From Huaxiibacter chinensis (GTDB lineage Bacteria > Pseudomonadota > Gammaproteobacteria > Enterobacterales > Enterobacteriaceae), in assembly GCF_022171985.1 (NCBI RefSeq), contig NZ_JAJVHF010000002.1:1-64000 (forward strand): DNA of 64,000 nucleotides, written 5' to 3'. This document shows positions 43,078-54,354 of this stretch, in pieces. The stretch's first letter is position 1; every line of letters begins with the position of its first letter. The position numbers were made by a program, and so were the translations under genes. The notes under the pieces were generated by a model, which was not told the origin of the DNA, searched no databases, and worked only from the letters and a program-made list of their open reading frames with translations.

Positions 43078-44061
43078 TCAGGGAATAAGCAGGCTCGATC
43101 CTTCCGTTGCCCGGCTCTCCAGCACTTCGTGCGCACGCCGTGCCTCTCGTAACGGATACTTTTGGGCGTCGGCCACATCCACCTTAATGACTCCGCTTGC
43201 AATCAACGAGAACAGCTCATTGCTGGCTTCCTCCAGCTCTTCACGCGTGGTGATATAGCCTTGCAGGGAAGGGCGCGTGACGTACAGCGAGCCTTTCTGA
43301 TTGAGGATGCCGAGATTCACACCGGTCACGGCGCCTGAGGCGTTGCCAAAGCTCACCATCAGGCCACGGCGCTGCAAACAGTCGAGCGAGGCTTCCCAGG
43401 TATCTTTCCCCACCGAGTCATACACCACGCGCAATTTCTTGCCGCCGGTGATCTCTTTGACCCGCTCGGCAATGCTCTCTTCACGATAATTAATCACCTG
43501 CCAGGCGCCTGCCTGTTGCGCCCGCTGGGCTTTTTGCGCGCTCCCCACGGTGCCAATCAGTTTTGCTCCCAGTGCTTTCGCCCACTGGCAGGCAATCAGC
43601 CCCACGCCGCCCGCGGCCGCGTGAAACAGGAATGGCTCGTCCGGTTTGATTTCGTAAGTTTTACGCAGCAGATAAAAGACGGTCAGCCCTTTCAGAAAGG
43701 AAGCAGCGGCCTGCTCAAACGAGATCGCATTGGGCAGCAGGGCGGCTTTGTCGGCCGGAACGTTGTGAACGGAACTGTAAGCGCCCAGCGCCGACTGCGC
43801 ATACACCACCCGATCGCCTTCTTTAATATGCTTCACGGCGCTGCCGACCTTCACCACCACGCCTGCGGCTTCGGTTCCTAATCCGCTCGGCATCGAGGGA
43901 GGCGGATACAGGCCGCCGCGAATATAGGTGTCGATGTAATTAATACCGATGGCTTTATTTTCCACCTGGATTTCGGTTTCGCCAGGCGCCGCGGGGGTAA
44001 ACTCAACCGCATTAAGTACCTCGGGACCGCCATGCTTGTGAAATTCAATACGCGTTGCCAT
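43078..44061 (-). CDS. qor: Quinone oxidoreductase (NADPH)
   Basis: A zinc-independent medium-chain dehydrogenase/reductase that reduces quinones with NADPH. The start MATRIEFHKHGGPEVL gives 327 residues, the E. coli length, with GGAGG just upstream. The nucleotide motif FHAAAGGVGLIACQWAKALG (near residue 145) is intact. Divergent from dnaB with a 65-bp gap. Confidence 0.96.
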   Translation of the reverse strand: MATRIEFHKHGGPEVLNAVEFTPAAPGETEIQVENKAIGINYIDTYIRGGLYPPPSMPSGLGTEAAGVVVKVGSAVKHIKEGDRVVYAQSALGAYSSVHNVPADKAALLPNAISFEQAAASFLKGLTVFYLLRKTYEIKPDEPFLFHAAAGGVGLIACQWAKALGAKLIGTVGSAQKAQRAQQAGAWQVINYREESIAERVKEITGGKKLRVVYDSVGKDTWEASLDCLQRRGLMVSFGNASGAVTGVNLGILNQKGSLYVTRPSLQGYITTREELEEASNELFSLIASGVIKVDVADAQKYPLREARRAHEVLESRATEGSSLLIP

Positions 44062-44126
44062 GCTTCCTCCATAAGAAAATGTGGTAATCTTTCGACCCAC
44101 TCTTTATCTCGGTAACTCCATTCACT

Positions 44127-45539
44127 ATGGCAGGAAACAAACCCTTCAACAAACAGACTGAACCTCGCGAACGTGATTATCAGGTCGCCGGGTTAAAAGT
44201 CCCGCCGCACTCGATTGAAGCGGAACAGTCGGTGTTGGGCGGTTTAATGCTGGACAACGAGCGTTGGGACGATGTTGCCGAACGCGTGGTGTCCGAGGAC
44301 TTTTATACCCGTCCGCATCGCCATATTTTCACTGAAATGGCACGCCTTCAGGAGTCGGGCAGTCCGATTGACCTGATCACGCTGGCAGAATCCCTGGAGC
44401 GTCTTGGTCAGCTGGACAGCGTTGGTGGCTTCGCCTATCTGGCTGAGCTCTCTAAAAATACGCCAAGTGCAGCGAACATCAGTGCCTATGCGGATATCGT
44501 GCGCGAACGCGCCGTTGTCCGTGAGATGATCGCGGTCGCTAACGAAATCGCCGAAGCGGGCTTTGATCCCCAGGGCCGCACCAGCGAAGATCTTCTCGAC
44601 CTGGCTGAATCACGCGTCTTTAAAATTGCGGAAAGCCGCGCCAATAAAGACGAAGGGCCTAAAAATATTGCGGATGTGCTCGACTCGACCATTGCGCGTA
44701 TTGAACAGCTCTTCCAGCAACCGCACGACGGCGTAACGGGGGTAAATACCGGTTACGACGATCTGAACAAAAAAACCGCGGGCCTGCAGCCGTCCGACCT
44801 GATTATCGTTGCGGCGCGTCCGTCGATGGGTAAAACCACGTTTGCGATGAACCTCGTCGAAAATGCGGCGATGTTGCAGGATAAACCGGTTTTAATCTTC
44901 AGTCTTGAGATGCCCTCCGATCAGATTATGATGCGTTCTCTGGCATCCCTGTCGCGTGTGGATCAGACCCGCATTCGTACCGGCCAGCTAGACGATGAAG
45001 ACTGGGCGCGTATCTCCGGCACTATGGGCATTTTGCTGGAAAAACGTAATATTTATATCGACGATTCCTCTGGCCTGACGCCGACGGAAGTGCGTTCCCG
45101 CGCGCGGCGTATTGCCCGCGAACACGGTGGCATCGGTCTTATCATGATCGACTACCTTCAGCTGATGCGTGTACCTTCGCTGTCGGATAACCGTACCCTG
45201 GAAATTGCCGAAATTTCGCGCTCGCTCAAGGCGCTGGCGAAAGAGTTGCAGGTGCCCGTCGTGGCCCTTTCGCAGCTTAACCGCTCGCTGGAACAGCGCG
45301 CTGATAAGCGCCCGGTTAACTCCGACTTACGTGAATCAGGCTCCATCGAGCAGGACGCCGACTTAATCATGTTCATCTACCGTGATGAGGTGTATCACGA
45401 AAATAGCGACATGAAAGGGATCGCCGAAATCATTATTGGAAAGCAGCGTAACGGTCCTATCGGGACGGTACGTCTGACCTTTAACGGGCAATGGTCGCGC
45501 TTTGATAACTACGCGGGCCCTCAGTACGATGATGAGTAA
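44127..45539 (+). CDS. dnaB: Replicative DNA helicase DnaB
   Basis: A hexameric 5'-3' helicase at the replication fork. It has 470 residues (E. coli 471). The N-terminal primase-interaction domain (about residues 25-130) leads through a linker helix to the RecA-like domain with Walker [11 protein letters not shown] near residue 233 and Walker [10 protein letters not shown]. The end [12 protein letters not shown] is typical. No intein is present. alr follows 17 bp later. Confidence 0.98.
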   Translation: MAGNKPFNKQTEPRERDYQVAGLKVPPHSIEAEQSVLGGLMLDNERWDDVAERVVSEDFYTRPHRHIFTEMARLQESGSPIDLITLAESLERLGQLDSVGGFAYLAELSKNTPSAANISAYADIVRERAVVREMIAVANEIAEAGFDPQGRTSEDLLDLAESRVFKIAESRANKDEGPKNIADVLDSTIARIEQLFQQPHDGVTGVNTGYDDLNKKTAGLQPSDLIIVAARPSMGKTTFAMNLVENAAMLQDKPVLIFSLEMPSDQIMMRSLASLSRVDQTRIRTGQLDDEDWARISGTMGILLEKRNIYIDDSSGLTPTEVRSRARRIAREHGGIGLIMIDYLQLMRVPSLSDNRTLEIAEISRSLKALAKELQVPVVALSQLNRSLEQRADKRPVNSDLRESGSIEQDADLIMFIYRDEVYHENSDMKGIAEIIIGKQRNGPIGTVRLTFNGQWSRFDNYAGPQYDDE

Positions 45540-45556
45540 TTTCTAAGGAATTCAAC

Positions 45557-46636
45557 ATGCAAGCGGCAACTGTCGTCATTAACCGCCGCGCTCTGCGACA
45601 CAATTTGCAACGTCTGCGTGAACTGGCGCCTGCCAGCAAGCTCGTTGCAGTCGTGAAAGCGAACGCTTATGGACACGGTCTTCTTGAGACTGCGCGAACG
45701 CTCCCGGATGCCGACGCTTTTGGCGTCGCCCGACTCGACGAAGCCCTGCGACTTCGGGCGGGCGGCATCACGCAACCCATACTGCTGCTTGAAGGCTTCT
45801 TTGAAGCCAGCGATCTGCCGACGATTGCCCACCAGCATCTCCATACCTCCGTACATAACGAAGAGCAGCTGGCAGCCCTGGAAACCGCCGATCTGAGCGA
45901 GCCGGTCACTGTCTGGATGAAGCTCGACACGGGTATGCATCGTCTTGGCGTGCGTCCTGAACAGGCTGAGGCGTTTTATCAGCGTCTTTCCCGGTGCCGC
46001 AACGTGCGCCAGCCGGTGAATATTGTCAGCCACTTTGCCCGTGCCGATGAGCCTGAGTGTGGCGCTACCGAGCAGCAGCTGGATATTTTTAATACCTTCT
46101 GCGAAGGGAAGCCGGGGATGCGTTCTATCGCCGCTTCCGGTGGGATTTTGCTGTGGCCACAATCGCATTTCGACTGGGCGCGTCCGGGCATTATCCTGTA
46201 CGGCGTCTCGCCATTAGAAAACAAACCCTGGGGCCCGGATTTTGGCTTCCAGCCCGTGATGTCGTTGGTCTCTAACCTGATTGCCGTCCGTCCACACATG
46301 GCGGGCGAGCCTGTAGGGTACGGCGGAACATGGACCAGTGAACGAGATACCCGGCTGGGCGTGGTCGCAATGGGCTATGGCGATGGTTATCCGCGCGCGG
46401 CGCCTTCGGGTACTCCGGTGCTGGTCAATGGCCGCGAAGTAACGATCGTCGGGCGCGTGGCGATGGACATGATTTGTGTCGATTTAGGACCCGAGGCGCA
46501 GGATAAAGCCGGCGATCCGGTGGTTCTGTGGGGCGAAGGTTTACCGGTCGAGCGCATCGCGGAAATCACAAAAGTAAGTGCTTACGAACTTATTACGCGT
46601 CTCACCTCGCGGGTGGCGATGAAATACGTCGACTGA
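45557..46636 (+). CDS. alr: Alanine racemase, biosynthetic
   Basis: A PLP enzyme converting L- to D-alanine for peptidoglycan. It has 359 residues as in E. coli Alr. The PLP lysine is at residue 34 in [11 protein letters not shown], and the catalytic tyrosine lies in the [13 protein letters not shown] / MGYGDGYPR region. The start follows AAGGAA. Probably co-transcribed with dnaB. A small hairpin (GGAGTGAGG/CCTCACTCC) without a T run lies just after the stop. Confidence 0.97.
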   Translation: MQAATVVINRRALRHNLQRLRELAPASKLVAVVKANAYGHGLLETARTLPDADAFGVARLDEALRLRAGGITQPILLLEGFFEASDLPTIAHQHLHTSVHNEEQLAALETADLSEPVTVWMKLDTGMHRLGVRPEQAEAFYQRLSRCRNVRQPVNIVSHFARADEPECGATEQQLDIFNTFCEGKPGMRSIAASGGILLWPQSHFDWARPGIILYGVSPLENKPWGPDFGFQPVMSLVSNLIAVRPHMAGEPVGYGGTWTSERDTRLGVVAMGYGDGYPRAAPSGTPVLVNGREVTIVGRVAMDMICVDLGPEAQDKAGDPVVLWGEGLPVERIAEITKVSAYELITRLTSRVAMKYVD

Positions 46637-46755
46637 GTCATTCCAGGAGTGAGGCATCCGTCCTCACTCCGCATTGATTAACATCCTCTCGATCTTCTTT
46701 CACTTCCGGTTTATTGTGGAAATACCTGCCTCATCGAATTCCGGAGAATCATCGC

Positions 46756-47949
46756 GTGTTTCAGAAAGTTGACGCCTACGCTGGCGACCCCATTCTCTCC
46801 TTAATGGAGCGTTTCAAAGAAGATCCCCGTAGCGATAAAGTAAACCTCAGCATTGGTCTTTATTACAATGAAGAGGGCATCATTCCTCAGTTGCAGGCGG
46901 TAGCAGAGGCGGAAGCGCGCCTGAACGCTGTCCCGCATGGCGCGTCGCTCTATCTGCCGATGGAAGGGCTAAACACCTACCGTAATACGATTGCACCGCT
47001 TTTGTTTGGCGCCGAACACGCCGTATTACAGCAAAAACGCGTGGCAACCATCCAGACGCTGGGCGGCTCGGGTGCTCTGAAAGTGGGCGCAGATTTTCTG
47101 AAAAAGTACTTCCCGGATTCGGGCGTGTGGGTCAGCGATCCGACCTGGGAAAACCACGTCGCCATTTTTGAAGGCGCAGGCTTCACGGTAGCAACCTATC
47201 CGTGGTTCGATACGCAGACCAACGGCGTGCGCGTTGATGCGCTGCTGGAAAAACTGCAAACGCTGCCAGAACGCAGCATTGTGCTGCTGCACCCTTGCTG
47301 TCACAACCCAACCGGTGCCGACCTGACAAACAGCCAGTGGGATGCCGTCATTGACGTGCTTAAGGCGCGCAATCTGATTCCGTTCCTCGACATTGCGTAT
47401 CAGGGCTTTGGCGCGGGCATGGAAGAAGACGCTTACGCCATTCGGGCGATTGCCAGTGCGGGATTGCCTGCCCTGGTCAGCAACTCCTTCTCAAAAATCT
47501 TCTCACTTTACGGCGAGCGCGTTGGCGGTCTGTCGGTTATTTGTGAGGATGAAGCGGCCGCCGGACGCGTACTGGGCCAGCTGAAAGCCACGGTCCGTCG
47601 TATTTACTCCAGCCCGCCCGCCTTTGGCGCGCAGGTGGTGGCAGCCGTCCTCAGCGATGACGCGCTCAAAGCGAAGTGGCTTGCGGAAGTTGAAGCTATG
47701 CGTCAGCGTATTCTGTCGATGCGTCAGGCGCTGGTGGACGTGCTGAAAGTGGCTGTCCCGGGGCATAATTTTGACTATCTGCTCAAGCAGCGCGGCATGT
47801 TCAGCTATACCGGCCTGAGTGCAGCCCAGGTCGATCGTCTGCGCGAGGAGTTCGGGGTTTACCTGATTGCCAGCGGTCGCATGTGTGTCGCAGGCCTCAA
47901 CGCCAGCAACGTCCAGCGCGTGGCACAAGCATTTGCAGCGGTAATGTAA
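46756..47949 (+). CDS. tyrB: Aromatic-amino-acid aminotransferase TyrB
   Basis: A PLP transaminase for tyrosine, phenylalanine and leucine synthesis. The GTG start preceded by CCGGAGAA gives [14 protein letters not shown] and 397 residues, the E. coli length. The PLP lysine is in [17 protein letters not shown] near residue 247, and [13 protein letters not shown] is the cofactor-binding loop. In E. coli TyrR represses it; I found no strong TyrR box in the 119-bp gap after alr. The 68-bp repeat array begins 24 bp after its stop. Confidence 0.96.
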   Translation: MFQKVDAYAGDPILSLMERFKEDPRSDKVNLSIGLYYNEEGIIPQLQAVAEAEARLNAVPHGASLYLPMEGLNTYRNTIAPLLFGAEHAVLQQKRVATIQTLGGSGALKVGADFLKKYFPDSGVWVSDPTWENHVAIFEGAGFTVATYPWFDTQTNGVRVDALLEKLQTLPERSIVLLHPCCHNPTGADLTNSQWDAVIDVLKARNLIPFLDIAYQGFGAGMEEDAYAIRAIASAGLPALVSNSFSKIFSLYGERVGGLSVICEDEAAAGRVLGQLKATVRRIYSSPPAFGAQVVAAVLSDDALKAKWLAEVEAMRQRILSMRQALVDVLKVAVPGHNFDYLLKQRGMFSYTGLSAAQVDRLREEFGVYLIASGRMCVAGLNASNVQRVAQAFAAVM

Positions 47950-47973
47950 GCACTCACTCACTGTTTAGTCTTT

Positions 47974-48568
47974 CCCCCTCTCCCTGTGGGAGAGGGCTGG
48001 GGTGAGGACAACATACCGCAACGTTGCCGATTTTGTGTTTGCCCCCTCTCCCCGTGGGAGAGGACTGGGGTAAGGGCAACATACCGCAACGTTGGCGTTG
48101 TTGTGTTTACCCCCTCTCCCCGTGGGAGAGGGCTGGGGTGAGGGCAGCGTACCGCAACGTTGCCATTGTTGTATTTGCCCCCTCTCCCCGTGGGAGAGGA
48201 CTTTGGTGAGGGCAACATACCACAACGTTGCCGTTGTTGAATTTGCCCCCTCTCCCCGTGGGAGAGGACTGTGGTGAGGGCAGCATACCGCAACGTTGCC
48301 GTTTTTGTATTTGCCCCTTCTCCCTGTGGGAGAGGACTGTGGTGGGGGCGACATACCGCAACGTTGCCATTGTTGTGTTTACCCCCTCTCCCTGTGGGAG
48401 AGGACTGTGGTGAGGGCTGCGTACCGCAACGTTGCCGTTGTTGTATTTGCCCCCTCTCCCCGTGGGAGAGGGCCGGGGTGAGGGCAACAGACCGCAACGT
48501 TGCCGTTGTTGTATTTGCCCCCTCTCCCCCTGGGAGAGGGCCGGGGTGAGGGCATCAGACCGCACAGA
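47974..48568. repeat. Nine-copy, 68-bp tandem repeat array of palindromic units
   Basis: The CCCCCTCTCC motif starts at 47974, 48042, 48110, 48178, 48246, 48314, 48382, 48450 and 48518, an exact 68-bp period each time. Each unit has a hairpin CCCTCTCC-[CT]GT-GGGAGAGG, a tail close to CTGGGGTGAGGGC, a second palindrome GCAACGTTGC, and a T/G-rich filler GTTGTTGTATTTG. Units differ at only a few positions. The ninth is truncated after ACCGCA. All frames are open on both strands only because the unit lacks stops. No gene is present. Confidence 0.95.
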
Positions 48569-48758
48569 CATGTTTTCCCGGCGGCAGTGGCGTTTATCTC
48601 ATCACTGTTCTGCACAGCACTCTGTGATCGCCTTCTTTTTATCCAGATTCATAAGCAAAAACTCCTTTCCTTCGCCTCCCGCTGGAGTTATGGTCGGATA
48701 GTTTTTTGACCATTCACTCAAAATATAACGATAACAAACTGAATATTCAGGGGAAAAC
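48569..48758 (+). other. Spacer between the repeat array and aphA
   Basis: 190 bp with no gene. The last 60 bp are AT-rich and end with CAGGGGAAAAC before the aphA start, so the aphA promoter is probably here. No clear operator was recognised. Confidence 0.5.
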
Positions 48759-49472
48759 ATGCGCAAGATCACACTGGCGCTCAGCGCCGCCTGCTTATTG
48801 TTCTCACTTAATAGTGCAGTCGTCGCCCGCGCTTCCGCACCGACACCGCTTTATACCGGCACCACCGCGGCCATACTCGCTGAACAGGCACCGATTCACT
48901 GGGTGTCCGTGGCTCAAATCGAAAACAGTCTGATGGGCCGTGCTCCTATGGCCGTCGGGTTTGACATCGATGACACCGTTCTCTTTTCCAGTCCTGGCTT
49001 CTGGCGGGGTAAAAAAACCTATTCACCAGAAAGCGAGGAGTACCTGAAAAACCCTGAGTTCTGGGAAAAAATGAACAACGGCTGGGATGAATACAGCATT
49101 CCAAAAGAGGTCGCCCGCGCCCTGATCGCAATGCACGTTAAACGCGGCGACAGCATTTATTTCGTTACGGGCCGCAGCCAGACCAAAACTGAAACTGTCT
49201 CAAAAACGTTGCAGGGTGACTTTACAATCCCTGCGGCCAATATGAACCCGGTCATTTTTGCCGGGGACAAAGAGGGGCAAAACACCAAAACTCAGTGGCT
49301 TGAACAGAAAAATATCAAAGTCTTTTATGGCGACTCTGATAATGACATCACCGCGGCGCAAGAAGTGGGAGCCAGAGCGATCCGCGTCTTACGCGCCTCT
49401 AACTCCACCTATCGTCCCTTACCCATGGCTGGAAAGTTTGGCGAAGAAGTGATTGTTAATTCGGAGTATTAA
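48759..49472 (+). CDS. aphA: Class B acid phosphatase AphA
   Basis: A periplasmic non-specific phosphatase/phosphotransferase of the DDDD superfamily. It has 237 residues (as E. coli). The signal peptide covers about residues 1-25. Motif [13 protein letters not shown] (nucleophile Asp near residue 69), motif [14 protein letters not shown], and motif [18 protein letters not shown] are intact. Compared with E. coli the first 45 residues vary most. Confidence 0.95.
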   Translation: MRKITLALSAACLLFSLNSAVVARASAPTPLYTGTTAAILAEQAPIHWVSVAQIENSLMGRAPMAVGFDIDDTVLFSSPGFWRGKKTYSPESEEYLKNPEFWEKMNNGWDEYSIPKEVARALIAMHVKRGDSIYFVTGRSQTKTETVSKTLQGDFTIPAANMNPVIFAGDKEGQNTKTQWLEQKNIKVFYGDSDNDITAAQEVGARAIRVLRASNSTYRPLPMAGKFGEEVIVNSEY

Positions 49473-49585
49473 TCCACGGGCGGCGGGTTTGATTCTTTTT
49501 TAATCAAATCTTGCCGCGATGGGTTTAACCTTTCGACTTCTTGCTGCACACTTAGAAAGATTCATCTTTCATCATGGAGCAGCCT

Positions 49586-50002
49586 ATGTGGTTTCAACAG
49601 ACCCTGACCTTAAGCGCCAAATCGCGTGGATTTCATCTGGTCACCGACGAACTCTTCGGGCAGATCCGCGATCTGTCGCGTATCAAAACGGGTCTGCTAC
49701 ATCTGCTGCTTCAGCATACGTCAGCCTCTCTCACGCTAAATGAGAATTGCGATCCCACCGTCCGTTCCGATATGGAGCGGCATTTTCTCAAAACCGTTCC
49801 GGACAACGCCCCTTATGATCATGATTATGAGGGGCCGGATGACATGCCGTCGCATATTAAATCCTCCCTGCTGGGCGTCTCTCTGACGCTGCCCGTTCAT
49901 AACGGGCGAGTGCTGTTGGGAACGTGGCAAGGGATATGGCTGGGGGAACATCGTATTCACGGCGGTTCGCGCAAAATTATCGCAACGCTTCAAGGGGAAT
50001 AA
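49586..50002 (+). CDS. yjbQ: UPF0047 family protein YjbQ
   Basis: A 138-residue cytoplasmic protein of the YjbQ/UPF0047 family. The start [18 protein letters not shown] is preceded by GGAG; an ATG four codons upstream is in frame but lies inside that ribosome-binding site. Conserved [17 protein letters not shown] and [19 protein letters not shown] contain the His/Cys/Glu cluster of the family. Weak thiamine phosphate synthase activity has been reported for homologues. Two bases separate it from yjbR. Confidence 0.93.
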   Translation: MWFQQTLTLSAKSRGFHLVTDELFGQIRDLSRIKTGLLHLLLQHTSASLTLNENCDPTVRSDMERHFLKTVPDNAPYDHDYEGPDDMPSHIKSSLLGVSLTLPVHNGRVLLGTWQGIWLGEHRIHGGSRKIIATLQGE

Positions 50003-50004
50003 AG

Positions 50005-50358
50005 ATGACCATTTCGGAGATACTTCAGTACTGCATGAGCAAACCCGGTGCGGAACAGAGCGTCCACAGCGACTGGAAAGCCACGCAGATTAAGGTGGGC
50101 GATATTCTGTTCGCCATGGTGAAAGAGGTGGAAGGCCGTCCGGCGGCGTCGCTGAAAACCAGTCCTGAGCTGGCGGATTTACTTCGTCAGCAGCATGATG
50201 ACGTCAGGCCCAGCAAACATCTGAACAAGGCTCACTGGAGCACGGTCTATCTCGACGGCACCATTCCAGGGTCACAAATTTACTATCTGGTGGATGCGTC
50301 ATATCAGCAGGCGGTAGAGCTACTGCCGGAAACAACCCGGCAGCAGCTTTCCGTATAG
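50005..50358 (+). CDS. yjbR: MmcQ/YjbR family protein
   Basis: A 117-residue protein of the MmcQ/YjbR family with a CyaY-like DNA-binding fold reported for E. coli YjbR. The start MTISEILQYCMSKPGAEQ directly follows the yjbQ stop. DWKATQIKVGDILFAMV and HLNKAHWSTVYLDG are conserved. Function is unknown. It forms an operon with yjbQ, and its stop lies 3 bp from that of convergent uvrA. Confidence 0.93.
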   Translation: MTISEILQYCMSKPGAEQSVHSDWKATQIKVGDILFAMVKEVEGRPAASLKTSPELADLLRQQHDDVRPSKHLNKAHWSTVYLDGTIPGSQIYYLVDASYQQAVELLPETTRQQLSV

Positions 50359-50361
50359 CGG

Positions 50362-53184
50362 TTACAGCAACGGTTTCAGGAAACGGGCGGTGTGCGAGGC
50401 TTCGCACTCTGCAACCGTCTCTGGCGTACCGGAGACGAGGATTTCCCCACCGCCGCTGCCGCCTTCAGGACCCAGATCCACAATCCAGTCTGCGGTTTTG
50501 ATGACGTCCAGGTTGTGTTCGATAACCACAATCGTGTTGCCCTGATCGCGCAGCTGATGCAGCACTTCGAGCAACTGCTGGATATCGGCAAAGTGCAGCC
50601 CCGTGGTCGGCTCATCCAGGATATATAACGTCTGGCCCGTACCCCGTTTAGACAGCTCACGCGCCAGCTTCACGCGCTGTGCTTCGCCGCCGGAGAGCGT
50701 GGTCGCAGACTGTCCCAGACGAATATAGGTCAGGCCAACATCCATCAGCGTTTGCAGCTTACGTGCCAGCGCCGGAACGGCATCGAAGAACTCACGCGCT
50801 TCTTCAATGGTCATATCCAGCACTTCGTGGATGGTTTTGCCTTTGTATTTGATCTCCAGCGTTTCGCGGTTATAACGCTTGCCTTTGCACTGGTCACACG
50901 GCACATAAATGTCGGGCAGGAAGTGCATCTCGACTTTGATCACCCCGTCGCCCTGACAGGCTTCGCAGCGACCGCCGCGCACGTTAAAGCTGAAGCGTCC
51001 TGGCGTATACCCGCGCGAACGCGCTTCCGGTACACCGGCGAACAGTTCACGAACGGGCGTAAACACGCCAGTATAGGTGGCCGGGTTAGAACGCGGCGTA
51101 CGCCCAATTGGACTCTGGTCAATGTCGATCACTTTATCGAAATGTTCCAGACCCTGAATATCGCGGTAAGGGGCCGGTTCTGCCAGCGTCGCGCCGTTAA
51201 GCTGGGTCTGAGCGATCGGGAATAACGTATCGTTAATCAGCGTTGATTTACCCGAACCAGACACGCCGGTGACGCAGGTGAACAGACCCACAGGCAGCGT
51301 CAGGGTTACGTCTTTCAGGTTGTTGCCGCGCGCACCGGTCAGTTTCAACACTTTTTCCGGGTTGGCAGCCACGCGCTGTTTCGGCACCTCGATTTTGCGC
51401 TTGCCGCTCATGAACTGGCCGGTCAGAGATGCCGGGACCGCCATAATGTCTTTCAGCGTGCCTTCTGCCACCACCTGGCCGCCATGCACGCCTGCACCCG
51501 GGCCGATGTCAATAACGTGGTCAGCGGCGCGGATCGCGTCTTCATCATGCTCAACCACGATCACCGTGTTGCCGAGATTACGCAGATGGATCAAGGTACC
51601 CAGCAGGCGCTCGTTATCGCGCTGATGCAGGCCGATAGACGGCTCATCCAGGACGTACATGACCCCCACCAGGCCCGCGCCGATCTGGCTTGCCAGACGT
51701 ATACGCTGGGCTTCACCACCTGAAAGCGTCTCCGCTGAGCGGGAAAGTGACAGATAGTTCAGGCCGACGTTCACCAGGAACTTCAGGCGATCGCCAATCT
51801 CTTTCAGGATCTTTTCCGCAATTTGCGCACGCTGGCCAGCCAGTTTCAGGTTGGTGAAGAAGTCCATCGCATGCCCAATGCTCATATCTGAGATGGTGGG
51901 CAGCGGGGTGTTTTCAACATAAACGTGGCGAGCCTCGCGACGCAAACGCGTGCCGTCACAGGAGGCGCAGGAGCGGTTGCTGATAAACTTAGACAGCTCT
52001 TCGCGCACCGCGCTGGATTCCGTCTCTTTGTAGCGGCGTTCCATATTGTGCAGCACGCCTTCGAACGGATGGCGACGCACGGACGTATCGCCGCGATCGT
52101 TCATGTATTTGAACTCGATGTTCTCTTTACCTGAACCATACAGCACCACTTTATGCACAGCGGCGCCCAGGCTTCCCCACGGGGAATCCACGTCGAACTT
52201 GTAGTGTTCCGCCAGCGATTTCAGCATCTGGAAATAGTAGAAGTTGCGACGATCCCAGCCGCGAATCGCGCCGCCCGCCAGAGATAGTTCCGGGTTCTGG
52301 ATCACGCGGTCCGGATCAAAGTACTGCTGCACGCCCAGACCGTCGCAGGTTGGACACGCGCCCGCCGGGTTGTTGAACGAGAACAGACGCGGTTCCAGCT
52401 CGCGCATGCTGTAGCCGCAAATAGGGCAGGCAAAGTTGGCCGAGAAGAGCAACTCTTCGGCTTTGGTATCGTCCATATCGGCGACGATTGCCGAGCCACC
52501 CGAGAGCTCCAGCGCTGTTTCAAAGGACTCCGCCAGGCGTGTCGACATATCGTCACGCACTTTAAAGCGGTCGATGACCACTTCAATCGTATGTTTCTTT
52601 TGCAGCTCAAGCTTAGGGGGATCGGACAGATCGCACACTTCGCCGTCGATACGGGCGCGGATATAGCCCTGGCTTGCCAGGTTCTCCAGCGTTTTGGCGT
52701 GCTCGCCTTTACGATCTTTGATGATCGGTGCCAGCAGCATCAGGCGTTTGCCTTCCGGCTGGGCCAGCACGTTATCAACCATCTGGCTGACGGTCTGCGC
52801 GGCCAGCGGGACGTCGTGGTCCGGACAGCGCGGCTCACCCACGCGGGCAAACAGCAGGCGCAGGTAGTCATGAATTTCTGTAATGGTGCCGACCGTTGAA
52901 CGCGGGTTGTGCGATGTCGATTTCTGCTCAATAGAGATGGCAGGCGACAACCCTTCAATGTGGTCGACGTCAGGTTTTTCCATCAGCGACAGGAACTGAC
53001 GGGCATACGCAGACAATGATTCAACATAACGACGCTGTCCTTCGGCATACAAGGTGTCGAAAGCCAGTGAGGATTTACCAGACCCCGAAAGCCCGGTCAC
53101 GACAATCAGCTTGTCGCGAGGGATTATGAGGTTGATATTCTTGAGATTATGGGTGCGGGCGCCCCGTACTTCGATCTTATCCAT
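50362..53184 (-). CDS. uvrA: Excinuclease ABC subunit UvrA
   Basis: The damage-recognition ATPase of nucleotide excision repair. It has 940 residues as in E. coli. Two ABC modules show Walker [10 protein letters not shown] (near residue 31) and GVSGSGKST (near residue 640), two LSGGEAQR signatures, and zinc-finger cysteine pairs (CPICGYSM...[16 protein letters not shown]...CDQCKGKR). It is divergent from ssb with an SOS box between them. Confidence 0.98.
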   Translation of the reverse strand: MDKIEVRGARTHNLKNINLIIPRDKLIVVTGLSGSGKSSLAFDTLYAEGQRRYVESLSAYARQFLSLMEKPDVDHIEGLSPAISIEQKSTSHNPRSTVGTITEIHDYLRLLFARVGEPRCPDHDVPLAAQTVSQMVDNVLAQPEGKRLMLLAPIIKDRKGEHAKTLENLASQGYIRARIDGEVCDLSDPPKLELQKKHTIEVVIDRFKVRDDMSTRLAESFETALELSGGSAIVADMDDTKAEELLFSANFACPICGYSMRELEPRLFSFNNPAGACPTCDGLGVQQYFDPDRVIQNPELSLAGGAIRGWDRRNFYYFQMLKSLAEHYKFDVDSPWGSLGAAVHKVVLYGSGKENIEFKYMNDRGDTSVRRHPFEGVLHNMERRYKETESSAVREELSKFISNRSCASCDGTRLRREARHVYVENTPLPTISDMSIGHAMDFFTNLKLAGQRAQIAEKILKEIGDRLKFLVNVGLNYLSLSRSAETLSGGEAQRIRLASQIGAGLVGVMYVLDEPSIGLHQRDNERLLGTLIHLRNLGNTVIVVEHDEDAIRAADHVIDIGPGAGVHGGQVVAEGTLKDIMAVPASLTGQFMSGKRKIEVPKQRVAANPEKVLKLTGARGNNLKDVTLTLPVGLFTCVTGVSGSGKSTLINDTLFPIAQTQLNGATLAEPAPYRDIQGLEHFDKVIDIDQSPIGRTPRSNPATYTGVFTPVRELFAGVPEARSRGYTPGRFSFNVRGGRCEACQGDGVIKVEMHFLPDIYVPCDQCKGKRYNRETLEIKYKGKTIHEVLDMTIEEAREFFDAVPALARKLQTLMDVGLTYIRLGQSATTLSGGEAQRVKLARELSKRGTGQTLYILDEPTTGLHFADIQQLLEVLHQLRDQGNTIVVIEHNLDVIKTADWIVDLGPEGGSGGGEILVSGTPETVAECEASHTARFLKPLL

Positions 53185-53266
53185 TCACCTTTCCCGGTAG
53201 AGACTCGGATGCCTGGTTTGTTTGAAGGACAAACGGCATAAACGGCTAATTATGACACAATATAAC

Positions 53267-53282
53267 CTGTTTGAATATACAG
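53267..53282. promoter_or_regulatory. LexA (SOS) box between uvrA and ssb
   Basis: CTGTTTGAATATACAG is a perfect CTGT-N8-ACAG LexA site, located 83 bp before uvrA and about 150 bp before ssb. As in E. coli, it should mainly repress uvrA, with possible weak effect on ssb. Confidence 0.9.
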
Positions 53283-53429
53283 TATTGGAATGCAAATTCT
53301 GAATGAGTATGTAACAATGTCTGGCTGGCGCAAGATATCTGGAATCCATGCTGCAACTATCAAAATGCTACATGGAAATGATACACTCGCGCGTTACACT
53401 ATTAAGAAACGAATTCAGGAGACACGATC

Positions 53430-53960
53430 ATGGCCAGCAGAGGCGTAAACAAGGTGATTCTCGTCGGTAATCTGGGCCAGGACCCGGAAGTACGCTACAT
53501 GCCGAGTGGTGGCGCAGTTGCCAACATTACGCTGGCTACGTCCGAATCCTGGCGTGATAAAGCGACCGGTGAGATGAAAGAGCAGACCGAATGGCACCGC
53601 GTTGTGCTGTTTGGCAAACTGGCCGAAGTGGCCGGTGAATATCTGCGTAAAGGTTCTCAGGTTTATATCGAAGGCCAGCTGCGTACCCGCAAATGGACCG
53701 ATCAGGCCGGCGCTGAGAAATACACCACGGAAGTGGTGGTTAACGTGGGTGGCACCATGCAGATGCTGGGCGGCCGTCAGGGCGGCGGCGCACCGGCAGG
53801 TGGCGGACAGCAACAGCAGCAGGGTAGCTGGGGCCAGCCTCAGCAGCCGCAGGGCGGCAACCAGTTCAGCGGTGGCGCGCAGTCTCGCCCACAGCAGCAG
53901 TCTGCTCCAGCCCCGTCTAATGAACCGCCGATGGATTTCGACGACGACATCCCGTTCTAA
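53430..53960 (+). CDS. ssb: Single-stranded DNA-binding protein SSB
   Basis: SSB coats single-stranded DNA in replication and repair. It has 176 residues (E. coli 178). The OB-fold domain is at residues 1-112 ([21 protein letters not shown]), followed by a Gly/Gln/Pro-rich linker and the acidic tip MDFDDDIPF that recruits partner proteins. It has its own terminator. Confidence 0.98.
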   Translation: MASRGVNKVILVGNLGQDPEVRYMPSGGAVANITLATSESWRDKATGEMKEQTEWHRVVLFGKLAEVAGEYLRKGSQVYIEGQLRTRKWTDQAGAEKYTTEVVVNVGGTMQMLGGRQGGGAPAGGGQQQQQGSWGQPQQPQGGNQFSGGAQSRPQQQSAPAPSNEPPMDFDDDIPF

Positions 53961-53978
53961 GTCCGTTGTCACCGTTAA

Positions 53979-54007
53979 TAAAAAAGGCCCTTTCAGGGCC
54001 TTTTTTT
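53979..54007 (+). terminator. ssb terminator
   Basis: AAAAAAGGCCCT-TTC-AGGGCCTTTTTTT lies about 20 bp after the ssb stop. Confidence 0.95.
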
Positions 54008-54072
54008 ATGACAAAAATTCAGCGAGCGTCTTACGCCATCGTTTTTAGCTAAGCGCAGAATGACCCCGTCAA

Positions 54073-54354
54073 TCAGGTAATCACCATTGGCCACTCTGGT
54101 GGCGTGTGGCTCATTGCTTCAACCATTACTACTTTCACGTTTTCCCAGATCGTCGCCACGTCGACGAGCGTGATGCCCAGCAGGCCCATGGCAAACCAGC
54201 ATGCTGCGCCAACGCCCAAAAGGGTGCTGATGACGGCCAGCCCTGCGTAATCTGATTTACGAAACTGAATATTCAGCGTACTGGCCAAAAACATCAAAAC
54301 GGCGCTGAATAACGGCCAGCGCAGAAGCACCATGCTGGTGGTAAGGGTTGCCAT
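54073..54354 (-). CDS. yjcB: YjcB family inner-membrane protein
   Basis: A 93-residue protein with two hydrophobic segments (about residues 8-25 and 38-62). MATLTTSMVLLRWPLFSAV and the end SHTPPEWPMVIT match E. coli YjcB in length and pattern. Function is unknown. A perfect CRP-type site lies about 70 bp upstream of its start. Confidence 0.9.
   Translation of the reverse strand: MATLTTSMVLLRWPLFSAVLMFLASTLNIQFRKSDYAGLAVISTLLGVGAACWFAMGLLGITLVDVATIWENVKVVMVEAMSHTPPEWPMVIT

Noticed and set aside
46637-46755. TyrR box upstream of tyrB
   Set aside because: No TGTAAA-N6-TTTACA-like sequence of acceptable quality was found in the gap, although E. coli tyrB is TyrR-controlled.
47974-48568. CRISPR array
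   Set aside because: There is a regular 68-bp period, but the sequences between the hairpins are nearly identical rather than unique spacers, the repeat is itself a perfect hairpin with a tail, and no cas gene is present.
47958-48709. Proline/glycine-rich repetitive proteins encoded on both strands of the array
   Set aside because: Open frames exist in several frames on both strands because the 68-bp unit has no stops and 68 is not a multiple of three. None has a proper start signal, and the words (PSPLPRGEG and the like) are translations of the hairpin.
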